Notes: a model not told the origin generated them from the sequence alone. Counted from the stretch's first letter, positions 12,182 to 24,922 are shown. The stretch is 64,000 nt of DNA from Kudoa neothunni (GCA_964304625.1 OZ199840.1:5022001-5086000), one strand, 5' to 3'. A program made the numbers and translations.

Positions 12182-12450
12182 AAGCAAATAATCAGCTATT
12201 TTTCGGCGTTTATTGCAAAACGATGTGGATTACACATGTATCCGACTGTAGTCGAATAGGGATTAGACAAAAATTTAGAAATAATTTATTTTCACTCATT
12301 TTCTCTACCGCGCGGGAAATTTGATAAATTACTAGCTTAAATATTTTCTACTTAGTTATTTGAACGCAGCGAAACATTACTAAAAATGATACTAGGACGC
12401 ATACTCAACTTGGAAGTTAGTGTATGAAAAATAAAGTGTGTTTTCATTGG
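12182..12450 (-). repeat. Right arm of the 269-base inverted repeat
   Basis: Reverse complement of 11038-11306. Similarity stops abruptly just beyond cattgg at 12450. Confidence 0.9.
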
Positions 12451-12638
12451 GTATTTAACGAAGATTTCTCGTGTACCGATGATGTTGTATTCTAATATTT
12501 TGTAACAAAATTACATGACATAATTATCTGAATTCTTCCTCTCGGTAATTATTTATTTTATTATAAACAATCGATGAAAAAACCTTGCGCAGTAGGGTGA
12601 TTTTTAGGTGCCACATCTTAGCATATTACCGCGATTAA

Positions 12639-14661
12639 CCCTTAAAATACACCCTGGGCTCCACGAGCCCATATACACTAACCGGATTAATTAATGCATT
12701 CATTCGTGATGTCTCTTAAAGCTAGCTTTGTTGTATAATAATACAATGATAAGAAAAACAAGTAATATTCCTCGCGGACTGTTCGCTACATACACTTTTT
12801 TTGAAGAGGGAACACACTTGCTTATTCTTACCAATTACATGGCTTGGACAAAAGTGACATCGCTTTCGTCTGTTATCTTTGCAGATTTGGATTAGATTTG
12901 GTTCATTATTGGAAAATTGATATCCAATAATTTCCATCGAGCGTTTCAAAGGAGCGTTTCAAAGCGGGTTGGGTTGGGTAGAAATTAATGGATTTTTGAA
13001 TCTTCTTTCTTGTTCACCTTTTATTAACGAATAAGACAAATCCAATAGAAATCTTTGTCTTCTACCAGTTTTATCAGTTCTCATGTAGGTAGGATTTCTA
13101 TTTTTGAACATTACAACATATGCGTTGAATGCAGCCACATCTAATAATTGGCAAAACACCGCGAATGGCCAACGTCGACACTTTCTCTTGCAAGAATATG
13201 TTGAAACGCATTGATCTAATGTGTCAACGCCGCATTTTTTTTATTGTAATCTAACATTGCCCGAGGCTTAGCATGGTATTCTTTACCTACATTTTGAGTG
13301 TGGTGTTCTGATGAAAGAATAACCACTGCCTTTTTGGACGCGGAACATACGAAATAGGAGGGAATACTTTGTAAAAACCAAATAGCGATGAAAACATCTT
13401 TCTTGATCTATGCGCCAAAAATTCTGGGGGTATAAAAGTTCTGCATTTAAGCACAGTTCCTTTCATATAAATATTCAACCAGTTTCCACGAAGTAAAATA
13501 ATTGTCGAAGGTGATACTACGACCCGCATCCAAAAGATGAAGTGTTAAATTTACCACAACATAAATGGTAGATTGGATTCACGGTAACTGTCAATTTTAC
13601 CAAAATATGGAATTATGTTTGAAACATAAAATGTGTCGCAAACAATCCAGAATTTTAGACCGTATTTCGATGGTTTTTTGGGCATGTACACTAAAAATAA
13701 AATTTACAACGAAAAGGATACAGCTGTTCATCAAAACGCAATACCAATACACGTAGGGTTTTTTTGAATCTATCCCGACTCATCGTTGCGCGAAATAAGG
13801 GACTCCCATGAATTTCACCCCAAAAAATTTTCGTACTTTCCAAATTGGATTTGTAGGCACCAGCTAACAACAATAATCCTAAAAAAGCTTTTAGTTCAAT
13901 CAGATCGAGATGTTTCCATTCATCTCCCATCTCATCGATGCCTTTGTGATTGGTGTACAACATGATTTCTTCCATCATTTGTTTAGTTATGAAATGATGG
14001 AAGCAATCAAGTGGCGTCGTCGAATCGAAAGAATAAATTGGCTTCTTTTGTAAAATACTGCGGTCTATTATATTATGACAGGAAGTTCGTTCAGCAGCGG
14101 GCTGGGAAGTCCAAATAATAGATGTATCTTTCGACAAATAATTATTAATGGAATCTCGAGTGTTACAGTCATGTGAAACAATTTGTGAAAAAGAATCTTG
14201 ATTGAATACATTTAGTTGTCCCTTAGACGAATCTATGAATAATGAAATGAAGATTTTATATTTTTTCGATAAACCAACCGTCAAATTCATGTAGTAAACT
14301 TTCGTTTAATTCGTTATCATCCTCAAAGAAATTTTTTGGCTCGTTTAAAGATATACTTTCGGTGTCAAATGATATGTCAGTAAATAAATGGGAATCTTCC
14401 ATTATAACTAACTGTTTGGTGCAAAATTGGGATCAAATTTTATTATGTACGAACATAACGTGGGCTTAATATATATCCCGAAAGATGAAAAAAGGTCTTA
14501 AAACCAGCAAAAAAAAATTTCCCATGAATAACACCAATTGATAGATAATTAATTTTTATGAATTCACGTGAAATTTGAACCAACAAAAATTGGTCTAACC
14601 TAAGTAATTGACGATGTATCACGTGGGTGGGCTCTTGGAGCCCAGGGTTGTCCTTTAAGGG
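12639..14661 (-). mobile_element. piggyBac DNA transposon with both ends (PB1)
   Basis: The element is flanked by the piggyBac target TTAA on both sides (12635-12638 and 14662-14665). Its ends are inverted repeats: CCCTTAAAATACACCCTGGG on the left, and CCCTTAAAGGACAACCCTGG when the right end is read from outside. Both continue into a hairpin built from gggctccacgagccc on the left and gggctcttggagccc on the right. The 2.0 kb body holds a transposase gene on the minus strand. Target, ends and gene together define a piggyBac that once had everything needed to move. Confidence 0.9.
12722..14402 (-). pseudogene. piggyBac transposase, decayed
   Basis: Reading down from ATG at 14402 there is an acidic N-terminus (MEDSHLFTDISFDTES), then the DDE_Tnp_1_7 domain: DLIELKAFLGLLLLAGAYKS (about 13870), PLFRATMSRDRFKKTLRVL (about 13770), YMPKKPSKYGLKFW (about 13670) and GRSITFDNYFTSW (about 13510), which carries a catalytic Asp. 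Next come AMLDYNKKN (about 13250), equivalent to the family's third-Asp region, then FCQLLDVAAFNAYVVMFKN (about 13110). The C-terminal cysteine-rich zinc finger CHFCPSH...CSLF...CSEQ lies at about 12770-12860. At least six stops or frame changes interrupt it, so it is not expected to make active transposase. All major piggyBac landmarks are nonetheless still readable, which suggests moderate age. Confidence 0.85.
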
Positions 14662-14949
14662 TTAATTCAGTTTTTCGTGACAAAAATATTCCTTGATTAT
14701 TTATAAAAATAGAAATGGCCTCCTTAAATTAATAAACTTTAGATAATTGATTAATAGTTAAAACGAATCCGAAGAATATTTATGGCAACATAAATTTTAA
14801 TTGATATTCATCTCAGATTAGTTGAAGTAAAATCACTGGAAAATACCATCATAACATTCTTTATGTTATATTCCATTGAGAAATCAACACAAACAAACTG
14901 AGAGTTTTTTTCAACAAAGTATTAAACAAAGAGTGCACGAATTCGTTGT

Positions 14950-15900
14950 TTTTCAATTACTATTTCTTGAACACATTGCATGTTCTTCAGCACTTCAACA
15001 ACAAATTAGAACATTTTTTTGTAAAAATTAATCCTAACCAATACGCTTTTTTCCCGGAAAATTTTTGAGAACATTTATCAAGAAACTGTTCTCTCTCGAT
15101 ATTGCTGTCATTGAAGACGGCTTTGTAACGATAAAGCGAATTTAGCACACTAATGTCTAAGATATTAAAAACACGGTTGAACGGTGCTTTAAATATCTTT
15201 CGATACTTGTTTTTATTGTAAAACGAAATGATTCGGCGTTTTTGCATTCATCAGGAGACAGGTTCGAATTTAATGAAGAAGTAACCAGAGATATGGCTCA
15301 CTTATTTCTTTATCGACGTGGGAGAATAATTTTATTGCAAAAAAGAACTATAATGCTCTCTTGATTTATTCGGTTTCATTATTTCGGAAATATCCCTGTT
15401 TTTCTAGTTTGTCTAATCGTTTAATCCATAGTCAGACTAATTTTTAATAGTTCATTACAAGCTGAAACCGGTGTGAAACATTATCAGTCACGATATTTCT
15501 ATCGCTGTTTTTTAGGTATGACACAACCTAAAACAATATTTTCTCCTAAACGTTAAGATTTTTGGTTACTTTGTTTACCAAGGTAGACAGAAAAGTTTCG
15601 GTAAAAGATGGTTGTGTCAGCAAGAAAAAAGAATTTTATACCGGAAACTATCAACTTATCGAATGTTTCTCGTGTATGTTAAAAGTCATTAGTTTGTTTT
15701 TTCGGATGTAGTTGCATAATAATCAAAAACGAAAATCCTCGTCATTTCCATCTGTTGTTGTTTTGCGCAAGACGAAAGACCAGTAATAAGTAATTCTGAA
15801 ATAGACAGCAGTCGTAGTAGTGAATGTAATGTGTTGTCACAAACGTGGCGCCCGTCGCCTACTGACGATTTCCCCTTCTATTATTAGGTGGCACCGGTTG
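14950..15900 (-). mobile_element. Second piggyBac remnant (PB2), highly decayed
   Basis: On the minus strand, pieces of a different piggyBac transposase can be followed in the family's order: KFFFLADTTIFYRNFSVYLG with GKQSNQ (about 15640-15570), RNIVTDNVSHRFQLVMNY (about 15505-15450), matching the Asp-containing TTDNWFTS region, then a stretch aligning with the LVSYVPKK region (about 15350-15280). It ends with RVFNILDISVLNSLYRYKAV (about 15175-15110), equivalent to the LLDIALVNAYILYK block. Many stops and frame changes separate the pieces. It differs clearly in sequence from the neighbouring PB1, so it is an independent and older insertion. Terminal repeats were not located. Confidence 0.6.
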
Positions 15901-16211
15901 CGGATTATGATATCATCGACCTTCCCCAAAGCATGACATCTTGAAATATTTCTCCATCTTTTTTCCAAAATATTTTTAAAATCTACAATCTAGATTTTAA
16001 TATTGAAATATAAATTGGTACACCTTGTAAGCCAAAAAATTTTATAATATCACAAAAGCCATCACTAAAAAATATATCTGAGCACTCCGCAAATTCCTTT
16101 ATTCAATGAGTCAAATAAGCGGTAACTCCTGGGGCATTGTTCATAATATCTTCCGAGCACATTTTTCAAGTTTTTAGGATTTCAATTGAACAAATTACAC
16201 TATTTTTGTCT

Positions 16212-16212
<1 letters not shown>

Positions 16213-16252
<40 letters not shown>
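16213..16252. repeat. (AT)n microsatellite
   Basis: About 20 uninterrupted at units within a non-coding stretch. Confidence 0.95.
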
Positions 16253-16254
<2 letters not shown>

Positions 16255-17519
16255 GAGACTCAACATCATTATCACTGAATTCGAAAGGTTCTGAAAAGTT
16301 GTAACTGTAGTATAATATATCAATCGATTTTTTGCAATCGCTTTCGTAATTTTTACAACTTATATCATCCTAGACGATCGTATTTACGACGGAACGTCGT
16401 CGATAATTGTTTACTTATTTTCTCTTAATGTGCGCGGTAGAACCTGTTTTCATTTTAATATGACGCATAGGATAATTTTTACAGTTATTTAAGCCTTTAT
16501 AATCTTGGATTCTAATCGACCACAAAAATCACAAATTGCATTAATTATATTTATTCACCTAATAACTTTAATTTTTGCATAAAATTTTAAATGATTATAA
16601 TATTCATGTGTTCATCGTAGGGGAACACTGGATATAAATCGTGTTTGATTCCAACAAGTATAAAAAATTCTTAACACAAAGTGCTCTGGGTTCTATTAGA
16701 ATCCAGAATTTTATCTCATCAAAAGTAAAGAAAAGTGTTTTATAATTAAAATTTCTGCGAATTCTATCGATTAATTAACTAATAATTCAAGGGTAAAATG
16801 TATAAACACTTGTGACCAGTGTCGAAAACAACCTGATCTAAGACATGAGCGACTACATGATGTGTTTTCCAGTATAAATGATAGCTATTAAAGTGAAATC
16901 CTTGTCATTGATGATAATGTACGGTTTAATATATTTTCTGTTTATTTAAATAAAAAAAACTAGTCAGAGTCTACTGAAATACTCTCATTTTCCGAAACAC
17001 GGAGAGAGAACATAATGGATAGAGCTCCAGCCATTTCTGCCTATGCACCATACAGAATAATAGCGTTAGTTAACTGTCTACATATACTTTAGAGATCGGT
17101 TTTTACTGTTGTATTGCCAGAAATACAAATAAATTTGGATTTCAACATTGTCTCGAATTGTGATTAGAGTTGACGTTAGAGGTCGTAATTTTTGATTGAA
17201 ACCGATAAATTTCGAAAATATCGATTTTTTAAATATTTGGGCGTTTTTCGATTAAAATCGAGATAATTTGGCGGTTATTTTTCGTTTTATTAAAGTTAGA
17301 AAAAGGAAACAAATTGACAATTAAATAGCCGAATAAACAGATTTAGATTAGGGAATCGATCAAAAAAATATACCAAAATTTTTTAACGTCGATCAACGAA
17401 AAATTCCACAGCAAGAGTTGTTGAAATATTCACTCCATAGAATTGATGAAATGATAAAATGACAGGTCATGGATTTTAGAGAATAAATAAATCAAAGTAT
17501 TCCATATTTTTTAGGGTAG
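16253..17519. other. Intergenic region, no supported gene
   Basis: A short plus-strand stretch at about 16798-16890 reads INTCDQCRKQPDLRHERLHD before a stop. Its C-x2-C...H-x3-H spacing resembles a zinc finger, but the Cys-His gap is too short for C2H2 and no flanking exons were found. Nothing else is supported. Confidence 0.4.
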
Positions 17520-17640
17520 GCCAAGATTTGGTGCATATTCCCCTATCACCTGCAGTCTTGGAAATAAGTTTCTCGAAATTAAAGGATCTTCTCAAAAGTT
17601 ATAAGGTAAATTAAAGGTTGAACGAATGAGAACTCTCTAA
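17520..17640 (+). mobile_element. hAT transposase C-terminal scrap
   Basis: The plus strand reads LVHIPLSPAVLEISFSKLKD, then LLKSYK, then after a short interruption RLNE. This matches the layout of the hAT dimerisation domain (P-x-SxAxxExSFSxLKxIKxYLR...ERLN). Two stops interrupt it and no terminal repeats are seen. It is a small remnant identified from one motif block only. Confidence 0.45.
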
Positions 17641-19172
17641 ATTTTATAAAAAAAATTATATTTATGTTTATTTCATCGACATTGTGCATGAGAATAGTTT
17701 TCTATTCCACGCACTCGCCAATTTTAAAAGTAAACATCGACTTTAATCTTCGAATTTTTTAAAAATAGTCATCGAAAATTACGGCCTCTAGTTATCATGT
17801 GTAGATTTTCGAGCTTACATTGGTATTCTAATATACATGACGATATACAAATCTTAATTAGAATGTGTTAAATCATTACGGAGTGCAACTAAATGTAGAG
17901 CTATATTTCATAAAATCATGCCTTCACGTAGATTTGTTGAAACAACGACGACTCTACATTTTTAAGACTTTGAAAAAAGGTTTCAGCGAAGAGATGGCGT
18001 TACGATTTTCCCCATTCGACAAATATTTAAGAATTGGAATAATTTAATATCTAAATGTCTGATTCTTGATGTTGATTTATCTCTCTTTGTACGGCTCTCA
18101 TGACCATAACGCGGGGACCGATTGAATCAAAAATGAACCCCGTTTGATAAAAAAAATCTTAATCGCTTCAAACTTTTATTAAATTAACTCATCAAAATTT
18201 TCAACATAATTTCACGCCAAAAGTGGATAAATTGGATTCTAATATTCAATTTTCTATGTTAATCGTGAGCACGTCCAAGTAGATCAGTTACCTCGAATTT
18301 ACTGAGGTTTCGAATCATAAAATCCATGAGAGGTTGGTTTAATTCATAAAAACTAAAATAATTGCTGGGTTAATCAATTAAACGTTAAAAATAGCTGGAA
18401 TGCAGTAGGAACATGACCTTTCCCGGACAGCTGTGATGATATGCATTTCCCTTAGCTCTCGGAGTACTCAGAATGGATAAGTGTATTTTGATCGTCTAAT
18501 TGCTTTTCAAAAAACTGTATTAAAGTTCATTTTTCAGTATCATGTGGGTTATACAAATATTTTAGGCAATCTGCAAAATAATATAGATATTTTACTAAGA
18601 AATTGAAGGAGCTTATTGTTAATATTATACAAGTGAATGAATTTTTGATTATATTTCATAATAAATTTTTTCAGACTTTTTAATTAAAAAATATTATCGT
18701 AAGTTTCACCTAATATAAACTATGAATACGTTGTCTCAACGAAAGTAAGTATTATTGGATGTCCATTATATAGTTATTTGTTTAATTCGAAATTCTTAAG
18801 TTCATAGAGACATTAATAGTTGCATTAAATGGTGAGATCAAAGCTCTTGGAGCTAAAAGCAAAATAGCTCACATGTGGTTGGGCACGACCCCACGTTGGA
18901 CTGGGGGAGGTTAATTAGAAAAATTTAATCATAAGGTGAATTTTATTATTGAAAATTTTATGTGAACTAATGTGTAATTGGCGTATTAAACATTGTTTAA
19001 ATAATTATCCGATAAATGAGAATAAGAATAATTATATATTTAAAATTTATTAATTATTAAAAAATAAACAAAATATATTCGGAATAATTGAAACCTTATT
19101 TATTAAGTTAAAAGTAAAGATAAACATAAATAGTTTTATAATAAGTAACAATTTATTAAACTTAATGTATTA
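17641..19172. other. Intergenic region 3' of PGM3
   Basis: No supported gene. Near 18845-18915 a GC-richer patch (ctcttggagctaaaagc through gactgggggaggttaatt) resembles the hairpin-plus-TTAA end of a piggyBac-type element. The other end was not identified. Confidence 0.4.
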
Positions 19173-21957
19173 TCAATATTTTTGTTGAGCTATATAGGCA
19201 GCGATGGCATCGAATGTTTGGTCAGCAATCTCCTATTAACAAATATTATTAGCAGATGTGAGAACGGTAGTAACTTGAGAGTCAGCTTCAACATATATAC
19301 GGACAATATCTTCGGTTCCAGAAGGTCTAATTAAAAATAAATTAAAAAGTTAAAATATTACACACGTAAAACCTGACAAAGGTTCTCAATTGATGCTCAT
19401 TATTTTCAACGACGACATTATCAAGGAATTGTTGTAAGTTAATGGGATTAGTTAGTTTTTTTTCGTCGTTAGGTTGTGTAACAAAACCGAACTTATCATT
19501 TACCCCTACACTACCCAACCGAGTTTTAAGTTTGGAATATTTTTGAGTGAAAGAGTTGAGATCGGTCTGAGAAATCTCGAAAATTTAGAATAGATAAAAA
19601 AATAACTTTGTAGAAATTGGACACAGCTTCAACCATAAGTAGATTTGTTATTGGATCTCCAACTGCCTAAAAGTCATCATTATCATCGAAAAATAACACA
19701 CCAACAACATTTTTACTTGATTAGACAATTTTAAGAAGGATATAAGAACTACATTAATTTGAAATAATTTATTGCATTATTGAAAGACTATACTTTCAGT
19801 ATATTCGTGGTCGGTATCTTAAATACACAATAATATTTATATACACTTAATAGGAATGGTAGTTACTATGAGATTTAATGGATTTATTCATTAGAGTACC
19901 GTCTAATTTTAACAAAAATAAAACCAAATGTGTTCTATCATAAACTACTATTATAGAAATAATCATATGGAAATTGTGACACACAAAATTCTTCTCTAAA
20001 AAAATTCATAAATTAGACAATACTAAATGAGAAATTACTTCGACCACTTTAATTTATCAATAATTTTGTCATAATTATACAGAATCTAATATGATAAGAA
20101 TGCAGATTAAATAGTTGTTGACTAAGCAAAGTACAGTTCCATGTCCATTAGATTCATAGTAAATTCCTATATCGAAATTTTTGGCCGCTTTATGCAAATA
20201 TTTCACTCCAGTAGGAACACAAATAACAGAAATCTTTAGTATTATTTAAAAAATCATTAGAAAGCTAAAAAAAGCAAACAACATTTTTGAAGTTTTCCAA
20301 AAATTTAACCACACCACCATTTGTGTAAGCTGTATGTATAACACCTGGGTAGTAGTCATAATTATATTTATCGCCGATTGAAAATAGATACCAATAGAAA
20401 TATTATTCTCCTGAGAGTTTTTAGAGAAAGGTGTGTTTGTACGATTGAATAGGTCAATTAAAAAGTATGTGAACTAGTTATTAAATATAGAATCCATATT
20501 AGTGAATAAAACTACCAAGCAACACATATCATCACCGTCAAACACTATCACTTGGTTATTATCTTAATTAGCTTATTTTAAAGAAAATAATGAGTGCTAA
20601 ATACAAGAGAGAAATGAATAAATTAAACGGTCAGCATCACCATCAAATGAGGCGATTCTCCACGTGCCATCAATAGTTTTATCATCATCATCATCACTTA
20701 CTAATTTGAATAAACTTCATGCTATTATTAGAAATAATACAGGAGGGAAAACATTGATTTAATTTAACAAAATCGCTTCCACACTATACACATAATATAC
20801 ATATACAGAGGATTATAGAAAATACATTGATATTCAGCAAATCACTGTTGGAATCATTGATTATTTGAAACGGTAGATATTCTTCAAATAATGAACGATA
20901 TGCGTTGAGTGCAATGCCTCCAACACCATGAGCCACATCAATTAACAGTTTCTCGTTTGTCACAACGCTCTGAGACTTTTCCATCTAATATTTTATTGTT
21001 GAAAATATTGAATTAATAAAATCAAATACAAAATCCTTATAGCAACAAAACCAGTTGTTAAAATAAATCGAACAATGAAACGCTGAAGATATATTGAACC
21101 ATCGAAACATGTTACTACTGGGACTGCAGCTCAAATTAGAATATTTGACGATATAATGCAGCATAGGAGTAGTGACCTCGCCTACACATATATACATGTA
21201 CAAATTTTGCAGGTATATTTAAATTATAGATTAATAAAATTAAGGGGAATAATTTAAATCACCAATATCAATAATTTCAGTTTTAGGAAGAACACAAAAT
21301 CCGTTTGAAAGATCTTTCAACAACATGGGTCCACTTGATCTAATTAAATGGATAAAAATAAAATATTAAGCGTGCTTAAAAACCTATTATCTCGACCAAC
21401 AAAAATGTATGATTCAACATTTATGTTTATCTCAAATCTAGCTATAATATCGTTGATTTTGTGGAGTAAATCATCGTTTCTAATTAGAAATAAGACAACT
21501 AGCTTCAAATTGGTGGTTATATAAACTTGGCATTAACGATTTCGGTGACTACCGATTCCCACTCCTTATCCAGCATTTCACCTGCTGTGTTAACTATTTT
21601 TACTCCATTATCCTATTATAAAATTTATTGATCAAATTAATGATTAAATTGTTGATTGGGATAACCTCTTTTGGATTGTGAGAGGCTGTGATCATAACAC
21701 CAATAGCTGGAAGAATAAAATCTGAACAGTTTTGCATATTTATTTTGGATCTTAGTGTTGCAGCTATTCCAACTCGATAAAACACTGCACTCAGCAGGCA
21801 GGAACTGATCGATTAGAATTCATATGAGTCACCAAATCATTCGTTATCCACATTACTTTGCTCGATATCCAGCCACTCCATATGAGAGTTTTAGATTTTG
21901 ATCGACGTCAGGATATTGAATTTGTGCTTCGATTTTGTCTAGCGAGTGTTTACTCAT
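19173..21957 (-). CDS. PGM3: Phosphoacetylglucosamine mutase (PGM3 / AGM1)
   Basis: This enzyme interconverts GlcNAc-6-phosphate and GlcNAc-1-phosphate, the step before UDP-GlcNAc, which feeds glycosylation, GPI anchors and chitin. The frame runs from ATG at 21957 (MSKHSLDKIEAQIQ...SYGVAGYRA) to TGA at 19173 (...FDAIAAYIAQQKY). Four functional loops are present: the active-site serine loop IGVMITASHNPKE (about 21680), the metal-binding loop FDGDADRLIY (about 20645), the sugar-binding loop YYESNGHGT (about 20130) and the phosphate-binding loop RPSGTEDIVRIY (about 19310). Adjoining exons match the family closely (for example DNGVKIVNTAGEMLDKEW and AVGDPITNLLMVEA). At least ten introns of about 40-85 bases are resolved. 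Positions 19690-20045 were not assigned to exons and may be one longer intron or hide a short exon. No break is seen in the readable exons. Confidence 0.93.
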
Positions 21958-23805
21958 TATTCCTCTTCATATACATATACATATATATGTATATATAGTG
22001 TGCCGCACGCATACATTCTTTTTGACGACTTTTTCTTACTTATGATTAGATCGGCTTACATGGACATGGCATGGTGCTCATGTATAAAAATTTTAGATTA
22101 TAAAAATTAGGCGAACATATGAAAATAACAAGATAATATATAAAAAGTAAACATTTTGGTTGAGTTATACATAAGAAATATATCAAATTTTGATAATGTG
22201 AATTAAATTATTTGTGCTAAATTAAGTATTTTTTTCTAATATAATAAATTAACACTATCGCTCTAACTGCTTGTAATTAAACATCTTATTTTTGCAATGT
22301 ATATAATAAGAAAAAGCTGATTAATGATATATTAAAGTTGTTTAAATATACCTAAAAAATTTCCAAATTCCAAATGTATATATGTATATATTTATATACG
22401 TATATACGTATATTTTTGTGGATGAGGAGTAATACGCACTTTGGCTTATTCATATAGAATTTATTACTTTTTGAACACATTATTTAAGATTGTGTTTATA
22501 AAATTAATTAGGTTGAGTTTTTACAGCTTGGAAAATAATTTTCAGACAAAAATAAATTAAATATTGTAATTTAAACGCATTGTTGGGTAGTACGCTCCTT
22601 TTCCCCTGAAATTGACTTTAAAAAACGTGCGCATGTACTATTTAATTTATGAGATTGATTTATATAAATCTTCAGATTATGCTTATAATAAATAAAAATA
22701 AAAAGCTATAAAATATTTGAAACTAATATAAAAAACTTAAAGCCACACCATTAAAAATTATGTTGTTATATTCATATTAATTTTAAATAGTAATCTATCC
22801 ATAAAAATATACATTATTGAATTATATGAAAATAGAACTGTAAATATTAAACAAATGAATAAACGATTTTTTTTCTAAAAAAAGATATGCGAGCGGATTA
22901 CTTGAATAAAGTAAAATATTTCAGAGTTATTTCTCATAACAAATTATTTTTAGACGTAATGAAATTGTGAAGAAAATCATGTAAAATGTCTATTATATTA
23001 GATATTAGCTATTAGCTATTAGCTATGGTTGGTTATAAGGTTTTAAAGAACAGTTTAATCTGTGTAGGTTAAACTTTATAGTCATCCGAAGTTCGTTGAT
23101 GAATATAAGCCCAACAAATAACTAATAACTATGAAAATTTATAAACTCGAGATGAGGTAAAAATTTAACTAAGAAAATTCATTATTCAATTTTCTATACA
23201 GAAAATATTAAAATTATATAAAGAAATCTTTTTGGTTGATCAAGACGATTTTCAACTATTTAAAACATTATTAAAGTATTACTTTAAAAATATTACATAT
23301 CGAAACAAAGACGATGAAAAAATATCTAAAACACAAAAACCATTTAAATGTCTCATATGTATAAAAGGGTTTAAAACAAAAAATGGTTCTTTTTATTTCA
23401 AAAAGCACACTTAACACTTAGAAGAAGATTTGTATAACATTACATGGAGTACTACAAACAAGTTAAATTAATAGATGTTCTCTAAAGTAAATTATTACAA
23501 TAATAATTAAAAAATAATTGAATTTTGAATATATGGGTAATGCACATATATATGCATATTACCCCTCGATTGTTGATTGCCGATTGCTGGCTATTTCACA
23601 CTTTCTCCAGTCCCCAAGAGATTACCTATTACCTGTCACCCACTGTATCATCACTGTATACAGTTGAGACTTGGTACTGCGTAATTTAACGTTATTAGCG
23701 TCATGTGCTTTAGTTCACTAAATTCAACATACAAATCATATTCATTATGCTTGAATTGATAAGAATATGAAAAATGCAAAAATTTTGAACAACCGGATAT
23801 TAACA
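21958..23805. other. AT-rich region upstream of PGM3
   Basis: Contains the PGM3 promoter side with ta/tata microsatellites near 21970-22000 and 22375-22415, and a short ttagcta triplication near 22998-23025. An open stretch at 23232-23414 (plus) ends with FKCLICIKGFKTKNGSFYFK then KHT and a stop. It has the start of a zinc finger but only one histidine and no identified partner exons, so I do not call it a gene. Confidence 0.4.
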
Positions 23806-23809
23806 TTAA

Positions 23810-24922
23810 CCTTCTAGATAGCTGAAATTTTGACACCCTCCAAATAAAAATTGGGTAGAAATTTATCCCACGGTTTTATTCTATTAAATTGTTCCAAATA
23901 AAATTCGGCTCTGACTGACAAAATATGAGGAAAACTCATTGAATAAATTTGGAATAAATGACCAATTATTAAAGTTATAATCTATGTACGCATGCGCATA
24001 TATTAATGTTGTTACATTTCCAGGGGGTATGATCGTATTTATAGGTGTTTTTTAGTTTTAACATTTAATCCAAGTTTTACAACAGCTGCCAATTAATTTA
24101 ACTTATTATAAACAATGCAGTGTATAACTGCGTAAAACACACAAAATGATGGAAAATAATGCTTATATCACTAATAAATAATCATATATATTTCTAGAAC
24201 ACAAAACCTGTCAAAATATTGAACAATTATATGATATGCCTTTTTAATGCTCTCTACAATGAAGCAAGTAGCAAACTGATGAAAAGTCATCGTATTTTGA
24301 ATAACCGGTATAAAAATAATGAGAGAACGAGGAGCTATCGTTGTGGTCTGGAGAGAACAACATACTTATTTATAAGTTATAACTTATAATTATGCCGCGC
24401 ATGCGGAATGGCATAGTGTGCATAATGTTTCGTTATTTCTTCATTATTTACTCGATAGAATTTAGGTAGATTTTTAAAAATCACATATATAAATATTTTA
24501 ATTAGTTTTATGTAAGAAAAATGTGGGGTAGATTTCTACCCCAATTTTATTTGGAAGGTGTTTTTACATTAACTTTTTTGATATGTTTGATATATGAAAA
24601 AAATTCAACTCAGTTTCCTGAAAGTTTTCATAGAGATAAAAGACTACAAAAGTGGAGGGCAGTTATGTTAAACTTTTATAATATAATGTTGGCAAAATTC
24701 ACTTGAGGGAGAAATCCACCCCATTTTTACTTGGAAGGTATTATTGAAGTAACTTTTGTTATATTTAACTAATACACCTTTTCATTGCTTATATTTATAC
24801 CATAAGAACAGTTACTAGATTAGACTGGATTTGGAACGTTTTATTTGAATTTATTTGGTAAAAAAATGACTTCAAACATCACGAGGGGTAGATTTCTACC
24901 ACATTTTACCTGGTTGGAGGAT
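23810..24922 (+). mobile_element. TTAA-targeting non-autonomous element, copy A
   Basis: Starts after TTAA (23806-23809) with CCTTCTAGATAGC and matches copy B (28818-29737) in inverted orientation over more than 900 bases. Shared landmarks in order are aaatgaccaattattaaag, the palindrome tacgcatgcgca (23987-23998), gaacaattatatgatatgc, a second cgcatgcg core near 24398, actcgatagaattt and ggggtagatttctacccc. Near the right end a block of about 185 bases containing gg-gtagatttctacc followed by tttatttggaagg is repeated about three times (24521, 24709, 24880), one unit more than in copy B. The right terminal TTAA is not evident. The ends and target resemble piggyBac, so it is probably a piggyBac-mobilised MITE. 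Confidence 0.7.

Larger units (their letters stand above)
11038..12450. mobile_element. Foldback element with 269-base terminal inverted repeats
   Basis: The arms 11038-11306 and 12182-12450 are reverse complements of each other and identical over 269 bases by eye. Both start ccaatgaaaacacac at the outer end and stop at the same inner base. The 875-base centre is AT-rich with no open frame of note. Long arms with a non-coding centre fit a non-autonomous foldback or long-TIR DNA element. I see no clear target-site duplication in the flanks and no transposase to assign a superfamily. Lack of any difference between the arms implies recent insertion or arm-to-arm gene conversion. It begins 350 bases after the PUF60 stop and ends under 200 bases before a piggyBac. 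Confidence 0.8.

Noticed and set aside
12959-13159. Considered as an independent host gene
   Set aside because: It is a block of the piggyBac transposase (LLDVAAFNAYVV) within the TTAA-bounded element.
15784-15960. Plus-strand open stretch resembling a transposase N-terminus
   Set aside because: It is on the opposite strand to the better-supported piggyBac remnant next to it, and the match is only compositional.
23232-23414. Candidate zinc-finger gene
   Set aside because: Only one histidine follows the C-x2-C pair before a stop, and no partner exon was found.
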